Below are positions 44,387-54,523 of a stretch of 64,000 nucleotides of DNA, piece after piece. This stretch comes from Agapetus fuscipes (taxonomy: Eukaryota; Arthropoda; Insecta; Trichoptera; Glossosomatidae). The notes below the pieces were generated by a model. It worked only from the letters and a program-made list of their open reading frames with translations. It had not been told where the DNA came from and searched no databases. How positions within the stretch are numbered: position 1 is the stretch's first letter; the number at the start of each line of letters is the position of its first letter. The translations under genes were made by a program, and so were the position numbers. The stretch spans positions 11,594,001 to 11,658,000 of the forward strand of contig OX637334.1 in assembly GCA_951799405.1 (NCBI GenBank), given 5' to 3'.

Positions 44387-44929
44387 TATAGCACAGTGGG
44401 TAACGTGGGTTCGAATAAACAGAATGTCACATAAAGTTTTAACAATTTATTATGCGCAACACTATACAATTGTTTTGGCAAGTATAGACAGTGAATAGGT
44501 ATATAGTAAAAAGGTCCACACACACGGCGTACACAATTATTACGAGTATTAGTAAAAGGTCCACTCAGTAGCGTACACAGTTATTACGAGTATCAGTAAA
44601 AGGTCCACTCAGTAGCGTACACAGTTATCTATCTTGTCATCAAGAGAATTCCTTTTAATACCTAGAGTGGTCCACTCACATAGCGTACACAGCAAAAGGT
44701 AATTATTGGGAGCTCTCCCGATGAATACTGCTGGATACGGGCCCGTAATGGCTTTTTATACCCTTGCTGACCATCCCCTCCTTGCCGCCCTGGCGGGGCG
44801 GAGCGTAAGTTGAAGTTCGCGTCCCGCCGTGATGTTCCGTGCGCTCCCGGCACCGCCAGGATCCTTGCGAGAACGGGAAGGTCAGTGTGCGAGCGAGAAA
44901 GTATTCGCGGGGCCTCGCGCCGCGCTACA
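44387..44929 (-). repeat. 3' LTR of the gypsy element
   Basis: 543 bp, apparently identical to the LTR at 48925-49467. It contains direct repeats of a GTGTACGCTACTGAGTGGAC-type unit (about four) in the R/U5 side. Confidence 0.95.
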
Positions 44930-44942
44930 TTCTCCCCCTAGG
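44930..44942 (-). other. Polypurine tract
   Basis: On the minus strand, AGGGGGAGAA lies immediately before the 3' LTR. This is the usual site for plus-strand DNA priming. Confidence 0.8.
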
Positions 44943-44992
44943 ATTCCAATTTGCGGCCCGCTGAGGAATCCTATCTCCATCTTCCTTTTCAT

Positions 44993-47900
44993 CTACTGCT
45001 TACGGGGTCTTCCTCGTCTGCGAATGGGGTGTAAGGGTTCCGGTGGCTCCTGGTCCCTCCCTTTGTATTCTGCCAAGGCCGAGGAGTGATATGTCCCTAC
45101 GGCAGTGGTTGGGTCGACGGGATTTGCTACTTCATAGCTGGTCGGACTACGCCGGTGTAGGATGACATAGGGTCCGTCTCGGCGAGGTGCTAACTTTGCG
45201 GTCGTTCTTCTGGCCGTACTGCTTATCACTCGGGTCTTCACCCAAACTAGGTCGCCAATTCTGTAACCCTGATCCGGTCTTCGGCGGGCATCAGCAGTTG
45301 CTTTCCGTCGATCCTGCTCCTTTTCGTTCGTTTCTCGTGCCTGTCTTAGTATCTTACTGAGGCGGAGGAGAAGTGGTGTTAGCTCAGCAACAAAGTTCTC
45401 CGACTGAATAATGCCTCTCAAATCCCGAGTGACATCGTCGGGGGTGCGCAGCTCTCGTCCAAAAGTCAGGTATGCCGCGGTATATCCGGTGCCTTGACAT
45501 CTGGCCGTATTCATGGCGAACCGTATAGCTGGTAAGGCCTCAGGCCAGTGGTCGTGCTGCTTTCCTACTTGCATTGCTAGTTGTGTCTTCAAGTCCCGAT
45601 TCTTCCTTTCAACGGGATTCGCCGCTGGGTGATACACTGGCGTCAGACTTTGTTTAATTCCCATACAAAATGTCAAATGTTGCATGATGGCACTGACAAA
45701 CTGAGTGCCGTTATCACTGATTAGCCTTCTGGGCGTCCCGTAACGTAGGATCACTTCGTTCAGCAGAGTCTTGGCACACAGCTCCGCTGTTGCATCCGGT
45801 AAAGGGAAAAGTTCCACCCATCTAGTAGCTGTATCCTCTACGATGAAAATCCAGTTCATTCCATCGGGAGATGTGGGCAGTGGCCCAAAATAATCCACTG
45901 CAAACACCTCGAACCGTTGCTGCATCACGGGGGTTTGAAGTAGTCCTGCTGGCTTCATATTATCGGCCTTGTACCGTTGACAGGCGGCGCAAGACTTGAC
46001 GTAGTCTGTAATGTACCGCCGCATCCCTGGCCAATAATACCGCTGGGAAATCCGTTGGATAGTACCTTCAACCCCGTAATGTCCTGCTGTTGAAGCATCA
46101 TGATGCTCCTTCAGAATCATCTGTCTCTCGTGTTCTGGAACCACCAGCTGGGCTTCTTCCGTTTCTGTGTCAGGGTTGTAACGGTAGATAACCCCGTTGT
46201 TCACAACGTAACCTCGATTAGACCATCGGACGAAATCTTCATCTTGCCGTTCTCCTTCAAAGGCATCCAGAATCTTCCTGACGTCCGGATCTTTCTGTTG
46301 CTCCTTCCTTACTTCGGCGGCACCTCGGGCCGGCAGGTCTATAGTTATTACGCAGAGACCGCATACCGTTTTTCCATCACAGCATGGAGGACGGGAGAGT
46401 GTATCTGCTACCACGTTCGTCCGCCCCGGGGTGTATTTTACCAAGAGGTTGTATGGTTGCAGCTGTAAAGCCCACCTGGCTAATCTTCCAGTTGGCGACC
46501 TTAGGTTCATCAACCACCTCAATGGTTGGTGGTCGGTCACAACGGTCACCGCGGCTCCTTCTATATAGCCTCTGAACTTAGAGATGGCCCACACAACTGC
46601 TAAGGCCTCTCTTTCTGTCGTGGAATAGTTTCTTTCCGCTGGGGTGAGGAGGCGACTCGCGTACTCGACTGGGTGTTCCTCCTCTGCCTCCCCCTGGACT
46701 AGAACTGCTCCGATTGCGTAGTTGCTGGCATCGGTTTTTATGCTATACGGCAACGTCTCATCTGCTTGCCTCAATATGGGTGCACTGGTCAACAGCCCCT
46801 TCAGCTTTTCAAATGCGTTGGTTTCGGCATGGGTCCAACTCCATCGCCTGCCCTTCTTGGTGAGGTCACTGAGTGGTCTGGCTACCTCAGCAAAGTTGGG
46901 CACGAACCTTCTGTACCAAGAGCAAGTCTGCATGAAGGATTGCACCTGCTTAACATTTTTGGGTGGAGACCTGTTGACAACGGCCTCCACCTTCTGTGGA
47001 TTAACAGAGATTCCATCCGGGGTGATGATGTGCCCAAGAAAATGGACACTGCTGCATGAGAAGTGACATTTCTCTCTGTTAATCCTTAATCCAAATTCTT
47101 TTAACCTCAGAAACGTCTTTCTTAGGTCAGCGAGGTGTTCCTCGAAGGTGGGTGACAATAGTATGAGGTCATCCAGATACGCCAAGAGTTTCACGTCTGC
47201 CAGTCCTGCTCGTAGTCTGTCAATCAGGCGCTGAAATGTTGCTGGCGCATTACGGAGTCCAAACGCCATCTTGGTGAAGCGATAAATGCCAAATGGCGTG
47301 ATGAACGCCGTCTTATCCTGATCACTCTTGTGGACTTTCTGTAGTCTTTGAGGACCATCTGGTGTATTGGCGATCGGACTCAGCACTGGTTGTATAGTCA
47401 TTATTGAGCATATCTTCTTCGGGGTGAATTCTGGTCCATATGCACGATCCTCAAGTTCTGTTTCAACATCTCTTGCATGTTTACCTTCAGGTTGTTGTCT
47501 TGGTTCAGCGGGTTTTGCGAAACGGTTCCAATTCTTTGCGTCCGCGAAACGCCACTCTCTTTTGGCAAAGTTCAACATTAACCCTGCCTTAATCAGGAAG
47601 TCTATTCCTAGCAGTGACTGGTTTCGGGTGGCTCCTGGCAACACGAGGAACCGGGCATCAATTGCTCTGTCATTGAGGGTGACCGTGGCATCCACCGTTT
47701 TTACGTTCTGGGCCATCTCATGCCCATCCGCCAGCACTACTTTCGTCCACTGTGTCTGAAACACATAGCCCTGGTTCTCTAATAGAGTTGCCAGCTCGTT
47801 GCTAGCAACACACATGGCGGCTCCAGTGTCGACAAGCGCGGTCCCCGTCACTCCGTTGACGGTTAACCACACTGCTGGCCGGTCTTCCGCCTGGGTTTGT

Positions 47901-48706
47901 GGTTGGGGAAGGAGTATGGAGCAGAACTTTGCCTGTTCTGGCACCTCAGGGTTGCAGCTCGGGCACTTGCTTCGTATTACGCCTGGGCGATTGCAACCAT
48001 AGCAAGCCAGAGTGTCAGGTCTTCGCTTACCCTGTGGAAAATCTGCAGCCGTCTTCTTGGTTTTTCTGCACGCTTCTGTCGCGTGGCCTAGCACCCTACA
48101 ATTACCGCATCTCAGCTTTGGCTTGGGTGTTTCCTTAGCGGTTACGTCTTTCCTTGCGCGGTTCTCCACCAATACTTCCTCTACCTCACGCGCCTTTCTG
48201 AGGAGGTCGGAAAATGTGGTCACTGAACTTCTTGACAACCTCTCTCGGATCCTGGAATCCAACATTCCATAGACCATGTCCAGCTCCGTATTTTCACCGA
48301 ACTTCGCTGTCAGCTCTGCAAAGAGGGCTCTCTTCCTTGTGATGAAGAGGTCTGTAGAGACTCCCTCCCGCTGGTACTCCTTATGTAGTTCGACGAAGAC
48401 TCGGTATGCCTCTCGTCTCGGTGCATATGCCTCCCTCAGCTTCTCCATGGCTGCATTCCATGTCGTTACTGAGTCTTTGACTCCCTGCCACCATAGGGAA
48501 GCCACACCTTGCAATAGTAAGGGTAGTTCTGCAAGGGCCCTACTATCTTCCACTTGTTCACAATTTTTGAAAATCGTGGCATTCCGGAGGAACTCTTCTA
48601 CCGCATGCTGGTCTCTCGCTCCATCGAACCTTGCAGTGCACGTGGCGAAGCTACCAACGCGCATGGCCTTGATCAGCTTATGTATGTCGGCTTCTGACAA
48701 AGCCAT
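44993..48706 (-). CDS. Gag-Pol polyprotein with deleted RT core
   Basis: The frame opens at 48736 on a TTG; the first ATG is at 48706 and is chosen as the start. Residue numbers count from 48736. Gag, about 11-270, has a CCHC zinc knuckle CGNCRVLGHATEAC (210-223) and a second, degenerate one lacking its His (245-258). The aspartic protease has LVDTGAA (301-307). The reverse transcriptase keeps only KTAF, FGLRNAP and YLDD (520-523); the fingers and the first catalytic motif are missing between about 440 and 474, roughly 150 or more residues, with the frame kept. RNase H is about 660-780. The integrase has an HHCC finger (878-919) and D948, D1008 and E1043 (D-D-35-E). A chromodomain is not seen. 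It would make virus-like particles and insert DNA, but self-copying is unlikely. Confidence 0.93.
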   Translation of the reverse strand: MALSEADIHKLIKAMRVGSFATCTARFDGARDQHAVEEFLRNATIFKNCEQVEDSRALAELPLLLQGVASLWWQGVKDSVTTWNAAMEKLREAYAPRREAYRVFVELHKEYQREGVSTDLFITRKRALFAELTAKFGENTELDMVYGMLDSRIRERLSRSSVTTFSDLLRKAREVEEVLVENRARKDVTAKETPKPKLRCGNCRVLGHATEACRKTKKTAADFPQGKRRPDTLACYGCNRPGVIRSKCPSCNPEVPEQAKFCSILLPQPQTQAEDRPAVWLTVNGVTGTALVDTGAAMCVASNELATLLENQGYVFQTQWTKVVLADGHEMAQNVKTVDATVTLNDRAIDARFLVLPGATRNQSLLGIDFLIKAGLMLNFAKREWRFADAKNWNRFAKPAEPRQQPEGKHARDVETELEDRAYGPEFTPKKICSIMTIQPVLSPIANTPDGPQRLQKVHKSDQDKTAFITPFGIYRFTKMAFGLRNAPATFQRLIDRLRAGLADVKLLAYLDDLILLSPTFEEHLADLRKTFLRLKEFGLRINREKCHFSCSSVHFLGHIITPDGISVNPQKVEAVVNRSPPKNVKQVQSFMQTCSWYRRFVPNFAEVARPLSDLTKKGRRWSWTHAETNAFEKLKGLLTSAPILRQADETLPYSIKTDASNYAIGAVLVQGEAEEEHPVEYASRLLTPAERNYSTTEREALAVVWAISKFRGYIEGAAVTVVTDHQPLRWLMNLRSPTGRLARWALQLQPYNLLVKYTPGRTNVVADTLSRPPCCDGKTVCGLCVITIDLPARGAAEVRKEQQKDPDVRKILDAFEGERQDEDFVRWSNRGYVVNNGVIYRYNPDTETEEAQLVVPEHERQMILKEHHDASTAGHYGVEGTIQRISQRYYWPGMRRYITDYVKSCAACQRYKADNMKPAGLLQTPVMQQRFEVFAVDYFGPLPTSPDGMNWIFIVEDTATRWVELFPLPDATAELCAKTLLNEVILRYGTPRRLISDNGTQFVSAIMQHLTFCMGIKQSLTPVYHPAANPVERKNRDLKTQLAMQVGKQHDHWPEALPAIRFAMNTARCQGTGYTAAYLTFGRELRTPDDVTRDLRGIIQSENFVAELTPLLLRLSKILRQARETNEKEQDRRKATADARRRPDQGYRIGDLVWVKTRVISSTARRTTAKLAPRRDGPYVILHRRSPTSYEVANPVDPTTAVGTYHSSALAEYKGRDQEPPEPLHPIRRRGRPRKQ

Positions 48707-48903
48707 CTTCTGTTGGGCTCTTGTCACTGGTGCCAACGTAAAGCAATTAACTATCTTTTAAGATGTAAAGTTTTCACCAAACGGCGCACAAAGGTTAACA
48801 AAATATAAAAGTGTTCACCACACTTAACTATGAGTTAAATTCCCAAGTTAGTATTCCAAAACACTGTTTATATTGTTCACACATTCACTTCCAGTCTATA
48901 TTG

Positions 48904-48921
48904 CCGCACGTTGGGCTGCCA
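48904..48921 (-). other. Primer binding site, tRNA-Lys-like
   Basis: On the minus strand, TGGCAGCCCAACGTGCGG lies 3 bases after the 5' LTR. It resembles the complement of an insect tRNA-Lys 3' end with one inserted and one changed base (from knowledge of the tRNA; not searched). Confidence 0.6.
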
Positions 48922-48924
48922 CTT

Positions 48925-49467
48925 TATAGCACAGTGGGTAACGTGGGTTCGAATAAACAGAATGTCACATAAAGTTTTAACAATTTATTATGCGCAACAC
49001 TATACAATTGTTTTGGCAAGTATAGACAGTGAATAGGTATATAGTAAAAAGGTCCACACACACGGCGTACACAATTATTACGAGTATTAGTAAAAGGTCC
49101 ACTCAGTAGCGTACACAGTTATTACGAGTATCAGTAAAAGGTCCACTCAGTAGCGTACACAGTTATCTATCTTGTCATCAAGAGAATTCCTTTTAATACC
49201 TAGAGTGGTCCACTCACATAGCGTACACAGCAAAAGGTAATTATTGGGAGCTCTCCCGATGAATACTGCTGGATACGGGCCCGTAATGGCTTTTTATACC
49301 CTTGCTGACCATCCCCTCCTTGCCGCCCTGGCGGGGCGGAGCGTAAGTTGAAGTTCGCGTCCCGCCGTGATGTTCCGTGCGCTCCCGGCACCGCCAGGAT
49401 CCTTGCGAGAACGGGAAGGTCAGTGTGCGAGCGAGAAAGTATTCGCGGGGCCTCGCGCCGCGCTACA
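48925..49467 (-). repeat. 5' LTR of the gypsy element, with promoter
   Basis: Identical partner of the 3' LTR. Minus-strand TATAAAAAGCC at about 49289-49299 with CAGCAGT about 25-30 bases downstream looks like a TATA-initiator promoter. The 63-codon frame repeated in both LTRs is not considered a gene. Confidence 0.95.
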
Positions 49468-49471
49468 ACAT

Positions 49472-49869
49472 CATTAATATTCTGAATCTCACAGGATATA
49501 AATTTCCTTCCTAATTTTGTAACATTTTCATTTTCTATTTTATTTTTATTGTTTTTTAAACAAAGTTGACGTGTTTGGTATGCGCATTATATTTCCACTC
49601 CCTTCCCTTTTTCTGACCTTTCTTTCCTTATCTCATCATGAGGACGAGACATTTTTTTTTATTTGTATTTTTTTTAATTTGTATATTTATTTATTTTTGG
49701 TTTTGCGTATTGCTTATTTTTTTTCTTTATTATTTATTTGGTATGATTTATAAGTTATAATACAAAATTGTAGAATACTGTAATAGGCGCTATGAATTGT
49801 TAATAACTATCTTATATATGTACAAAATTACAGAATTATGCTGTTGTATGCTTGTTCAAAATAAAAATT
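49472..49869. other. No gene seen
   Basis: T-rich DNA; no supported feature. Confidence 0.5.
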
Positions 49870-50095
49870 AAAAATATATGGTTTGGACAAAGTAAGAGAA
49901 TAAGACTGATGAAGAAAGTAACGGTACGTTGGAAATGGATGTCGACCGTTAAAGGTATGAATGATCCAAATTCTTGAAAAAGAGAATGAATGGGATACCC
50001 AGAGTCATGATAAAATAAAAGGTTGCGTGAAAAGTAGTATGAATCTGGATGAAATGAAGGAATTATGCAAAAAATAGCAGTTCATCTGTAATGTT
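49870..50095 (+). pseudogene. LINE C-terminal coding fragment
   Basis: Aligns to 18745-18990 of LINE copy B: AAGACTGATGAAGAAAGTA, AGAGAATGAATGGGATACCC, AGAGTCATGATAAAA and GAATCTGGATGAAATGAAGG. Heavily decayed. Confidence 0.7.
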
Positions 50096-50982
50096 GGAAA
50101 GACATTGGGCCCCTTACCCCACAAAAAAATGGGGCCTATGTCCTTCCTCGCACCAGGGCCCATGGTAGGCTTAATGCGGGCCTGCTTGAGGAAACCTTAT
50201 TATAACTTCATTATCGACAGTTGCTGTACCTACTAACCCTGGGTCGACACATATTGCCTATATCACGGTAGAAACTCTTACTTACGTCAAATTTTATTCA
50301 ATTAACCGAGCTAAATTTAATGTGGGGTAAGTTAAGACAAACATAATACATCACTATGTTAGGGTTTATATTTACAGGGGATTTTGGCATTTACATTTAT
50401 ACTGGTTAGATAAAGTAATGTACTATATTTATTTTATAGAATAAAAAATCGGATTTCACGCACAGTTGTTTAGCCATAATCATATCCGACGTCACCAGGG
50501 GATTTGTCTCTTTGTCTACTCGTGCCTCTTTGGTGTAGAAAAGATATGCCTCGAAATGATTTCGGATACGACTCAGACAAAATAATGGTAGGTATGTAAA
50601 AATATATAAAAAAAGGGCAAAATAATTTTCTTGATTTCAATTTTATTTATGCTATTTTATCCCTTGCACCTTTATTATATTCAACATACCATTTTTCCGC
50701 ATTCTGTACCCACATTATATGAAGTATGAAAAAGTTAATGCATTTTTAAAAGGTGTTTGTAAGATATGCGGCTAACATAATGAGATGTTATTCCCGCTGG
50801 GACTTTATATCCGCGTCTGTATACAGACTGGACATTAGCACGGATACAGTATTGCATAAGAGACCAGTTATATACAGCCTTCTTTCTCTTAATACAAAAC
50901 TATTGTTTGTATTTAAATATGGCAAAACAAGACGAGTTTTCAGTTCTTCCTTGTAATTTTTCTTCTTTGTTTAATTTTACTC
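50096..50982. other. No gene seen
   Basis: Includes a GGGCCC-containing patch (50109-50185), otherwise AT-rich. No recognised repeats. Confidence 0.5.
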
Positions 50983-51600
50983 ACTCACCTCTGGGGTTCT
51001 GCAGGGGTCCGTGCTGGGTCCAGTCCTTTTTTTACTTTACACAGCCGACATTGAGAGTATAGTCGAAAAGTACGGCCTTTCTGCTCATTCTTACGCTGAT
51101 GATTTGCAGATTTACTCTCAGTGTCGGCCCAATGAGACTGAAGACCTTAAAGGCAGGATGTCTGCTTGCATCATGGAGGTGGGTGGGTGGATGAAGCAAA
51201 ACGGCCTTATCCTCAATGCCAACAAGACCGAACTTATGTGGTCGGCCACATCCAGGCGCGATCACCTCCTGGATAATGGGGTAACTCTCTCCATTGGGGG
51301 AAGTTTGATCCAGCCTTCTAACTCTGTGAGACTTTTGGGAGTTATGCTGGATCGGAATCTCACAATGGAGGAGCAGGTTGACAAAACAATAGCCGCTTCA
51401 TTTTTTGGCCTACGCCAAATAAGGGCTATCAGGAGGTGTCTACCGCCGGGTGTGGTTAAAACATTGGTGAGTGCTTTTGTGATGTCCCGAATTGGTTATT
51501 GTTCCACACTTTATATCGGCCAGTCAAAGAAGCAACTGAACAGATTTCAGTCTTTTTTTTTTTTTTTTAAGAAAGCCTATGCGGGAGAATTTGGACAACT
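50983..51600 (+). pseudogene. Second LINE type, reverse transcriptase fragment
   Basis: Open from SGVLQGSVLGPVLFLLYTAD through AHSYADDLQIYSQC (YADD catalytic box) and LNANKTELMW to RLLGVMLDRNLTMEEQV and VVKTLVSAFVMSRIGYC. This is the palm and thumb of a non-LTR reverse transcriptase of the CR1/jockey-like group, different from the LINE at 18098. The first motif usually reads GVPQGS; here Pro is Leu. Both ends are truncated, and the match stops at a T run (51553-51568). Confidence 0.85.
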
Positions 51601-51607
51601 TTTTTAA

Positions 51608-52265
51608 CGGATATGAAATTTGCTACTTCTATTTCCGGTGTTGTGACGTCATATGTTGACGTCACGTTCTTTTATTGACATTCCATACTCTGTGTTGACA
51701 TGTGTTGTTAACAACAGAAACAAATAAAAACAACAGAAACAAATGAAATGTTCTTAAAGAAACACACAAACTTCTTGAAGAAACAACAGCCGCAACGGTG
51801 TAAGCATGAACAAGCGATGGTTGAAAATGAGCCGATGACATTAATGTGAGGGCTGTCAGTTGATACTTGGTGATGTTTACAAGACCGTGACGTACACACG
51901 AGTAAATTTCATCTAGTGGTGTTTTGGCGCGTAAATTCAAAAATCAATTTTAAAATGCTTATAACTTTGCTAAAAAATACAACTAAAATTAAAATTCAAG
52001 AAGTTTTGGGCTAATAAAGCATAAGCGAATTCAAATCACGAAAAAAGAAAAAATGTGCAAATACCCTACGAAACCAATAGTAGGTACCTACCTATATATT
52101 TTAATAGTTTTGGTATTAACACTGAAAATTCTATAGTAGAACATTGTACAAGTATGTATATTTAAACAAAACATTTTTTCTTTATTTGAAAAACTGTTTT
52201 TAGGGTGTTTGCAATAGTAAGGAATTTGGTAAAAAAGTGTATAATTTTGATAAATTACAATACGC
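51608..52265. other. No gene seen; repeat shared with 54740-54860
   Basis: Includes TGACGTCA-like TTGTGACGTCATATG. A ~90-bp stretch near 51928-52010 (TTTTGGCGCGTAAATTCAAA, ATAACTTTG, AATTCAAG) resembles 54762-54850 on the other side of the LTR composite. Confidence 0.4.
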
Positions 52266-52269
52266 ATAT

Positions 52270-52531
52270 TGTAACGAGATGAGTTTGTTTGTTTGGTAGA
52301 ATGGAACATTGTATTTAAATTTGAATGGAAAAAGGAAAACAAAAGAATGCAGAAAGAGGGAAGAAGCTTGCCTGGCGTGAGAGCCACAAGCATGTGTAAT
52401 TAAGAATAATTAATATTATTGTGCTGTGGTTTATTGTGTATACATTGTGAAAGGAATAAAAGTAAACATATTAAAGTGGCTGTTACATTATTAATTGTGT
52501 CAATCAGCAGGACAGAGGAAAAACCCTCACA
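52270..52531 (+). repeat. 262-bp LTR, first copy
   Basis: TGTAACGAGATGAG ... CCCTCACA, followed by TTTTG and then directly by integrase-coding sequence; gag, protease and RT are deleted. Confidence 0.9.
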
Positions 52532-52534
52532 TTT

Positions 52535-53233
52535 TGTTTAACAGAAGGAGTACCGCAAACGATAATAACAGATAATGGAAAGAATTTAAAGTCTAATGCA
52601 TTTAAAGATTTTATGTACTCATATGGAGTACAGAAAATATTTTATACAACTTTATATACTCCCATGTGCAATAATGTAGAGACATATAATAGAACAATAG
52701 GATACACATTAGCTATTTTTGTTGAAAATGAACAAAGAAAATGGGATACTTTTTTAGATTCAGTACAAAGCATAATAAATAATACAGTCAATTTAGCAAC
52801 AGGATACACACCTAATGTATTAGCAAGAGGTAGGGAGATTGTACTAAATGGTGAAATTCATGGTGAAATAGTAAATGATGAAATAGAATCAAAGGAAGAA
52901 TTAGATAAATATAGACATATGCATAAAGATAAAATGAAGGAATTAAACACATTATACAAAATTGTAACAGAAAATTTATGGGATGCATATAATAAAAATG
53001 CAAATTATTATAATAAAGGTAGATCAAATCGTGTCTATGATCAAGGGGATATTGTATGGCGTAAAAATTTCATACAAGCAAATGCAGGGAAATACTTCTG
53101 TACAAAGTTGGCTCCAAAATTTGTCAAAGCCAGAATAGAAAAGAAAGTTAGCAAGATAGTCTATGTATTAAAAGATTTAGACACAAATGTTATAAATAAA
53201 TATCACATCAAGGACATAATCAAATTAGATTAA
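52535..53233 (+). pseudogene. Retroelement integrase, C-terminal part
   Basis: Codons from EGVPQTIITDNGKNL (second catalytic Asp) through NNVETYNRTI (catalytic Glu, 36 residues later) to a C-terminal domain with YDQGDIVWRKN. The gene ends at 53233 and is followed by an A run. The N-terminal finger and first Asp are absent. Ty3/gypsy-like order; very AT-rich codon use, unlike the gypsy element at 44387, so it is a different family. Confidence 0.85.
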
Positions 53234-53490
53234 AAAAAAAAAAAAAAAAACATATTTTCATGTGTATGAATAATTTGAGGTGATGCATGATACGGTGAAA
53301 ATTGATATAAAAGTGATCAGTGAAAGAATGAATTACGAAACATTGCATGAATGAAGGTATGAAACATAAATTAAACAAAGTATTACATATGAAGGTAAAG
53401 TTTTTAAAAAAAATTGATGGACTGATAAATTTATTAATGAAAAATAAATTTGAAATAAATTTAAATATTGGGAAAGATGTGATACATGTT

Positions 53491-53690
53491 TAAAAAAAAA
53501 AAAGTTATTTTAATGAATTGATTAATTAACTGGTGAATGTTTATTATGTATTGTTACTTGATTATTTTGAATTGTTGAATGAAGTATTTAAAAAAAAAAG
53601 TTATTTTAATGAATTGATTAATAAACTGGTGAATGTTTATTATGTATTGTTATTTGATTATTTTGAATTGTTGAATTAAGTATTTAAAAA
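53491..53690 (+). repeat. 96-bp tandem duplication in the 3' non-coding region
   Basis: Two units starting GTTATTTTAATGAATTGATT at 53504 and 53600, each led by an A run. Inside the LTR composite. Confidence 0.8.
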
Positions 53691-53959
53691 AAAAAAAAAA
53701 ACAAATATTTGTTTATAATATTGAATATGAAATTTGTGTTAAAAAAAATATATATATATTAATTTTTGTATGAAAATAATTGGTATTGTTAAAAAAAGGT
53801 ATTAATGACTGAATAATGTATCAGAAACAGGTTTTTTTTTATTTTCATATTTTTGAAATTTATCCTTAAAATAAAACAAAATATGTGGCGCCGGCTGAGC
53901 ATTATGATACATTATTTACTCATTGTAAAAGAAAAAAAAAAATTGGGAATGTTTTTTTT

Positions 53960-53977
53960 TTATGAGAGGAAGGAGGT
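53960..53977 (+). other. Polypurine tract
   Basis: GAGAGGAAGGAGGTG lies four bases before the LTR at 53982, so that LTR was a normal 3' LTR before or when the palindrome formed. Confidence 0.7.
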
Positions 53978-53981
53978 GTAT

Positions 53982-54519
53982 TGTAACGAGATGAGTTTGT
54001 TTGTTTGGTAGAATGGAACATTGTATTTAAATTTGAATGGAAAAAGGAAAACAAAAGAATGCAGAAAGAGGGAAGAAGCTTGCCTGGCGTGAGAGCCACA
54101 AGCATGTGTAATTAAGAATAATTAATATTATTGTGCTGTGGTTTATTGTGTATACATTGTGAAAGGAATAAAAGTAAACATATTAAAGTGGCTGTTACAT
54201 TATTAATTGTGTCAATCAGCAGGACAGAGGAAAAACCCTCACATTTTGGCGCCAAAATGTGAGGGTTTTTCCTCTGTCCTGCTGATTGACACAATTAATA
54301 ATGTAACAGCCACTTTAATATGTTTACTTTTATTCCTTTCACAATGTATACACAATAAACCACAGCACAATAATATTAATTATTCTTAATTACACATGCT
54401 TGTGGCTCTCACGCCAGGCAAGCTTCTTCCCTCTTTCTGCATTCTTTTGTTTTCCTTTTTCCATTCAAATTTAAATACAATGTTCCATTCTACCAAACAA
54501 ACAAACTCATCTCGTTACA
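53982..54519. repeat. 538-bp perfect-looking LTR palindrome
   Basis: LTR(+) 53982-54243 and LTR(-) 54258-54519 are exact mirror copies as far as can be read, joined by TTTTGGCGCCAAAA. The same 60-residue frame appears on both strands (54112-54294 and 54207-54389), an independent sign of near-perfect symmetry. Confidence 0.92.
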
Positions 54520-54523
54520 ATAT

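Larger units (their letters stand above)
44387..49467 (-). mobile_element. Ty3/gypsy LTR retrotransposon, young, RT-deleted
   Basis: A 5081-bp element on the minus strand with two 543-bp LTRs that look identical throughout, ends TGTAGC...GCTATA, and a 4-bp target duplication ACAT (44383-44386 and 49468-49471). The primer site, polypurine tract and one long gag-pol frame are in the expected order. Identical LTRs mean very recent insertion. The reverse transcriptase core is missing, so this copy should depend on another element for replication. No env-like gene. Confidence 0.95.
52270..54519. mobile_element. LTR composite with head-to-head LTR palindrome
   Basis: Order: LTR(+) 52270-52531, five bases TTTTG, an integrase fragment, 3' non-coding DNA, a polypurine tract, LTR(+) 53982-54243, a 14-bp palindrome TTTTGGCGCCAAAA, LTR(-) 54258-54519. 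All three LTRs are 262 bp, begin TGTAACG and end CTCACA. The whole block is flanked by ATAT (52266-52269 and 54520-54523). TTTTGGCGCC is the expected leader and start of a tRNA-Lys-type primer site. Both outer ends of the block are LTR 5' (U3) ends, which is not the normal arrangement. Confidence 0.88.

Noticed and set aside
44662..44853. 63-codon frame, repeated exactly at 49200-49391
   Set aside because: The two frames are the same part of the two identical LTRs; there is no sign of coding.
46100..48761. Many plus-strand frames across the gypsy element
   Set aside because: All are antisense shadows of gag-pol.
54112..54389. Identical 60-codon frames on opposite strands
   Set aside because: They arise from the LTR palindrome and not from genes.
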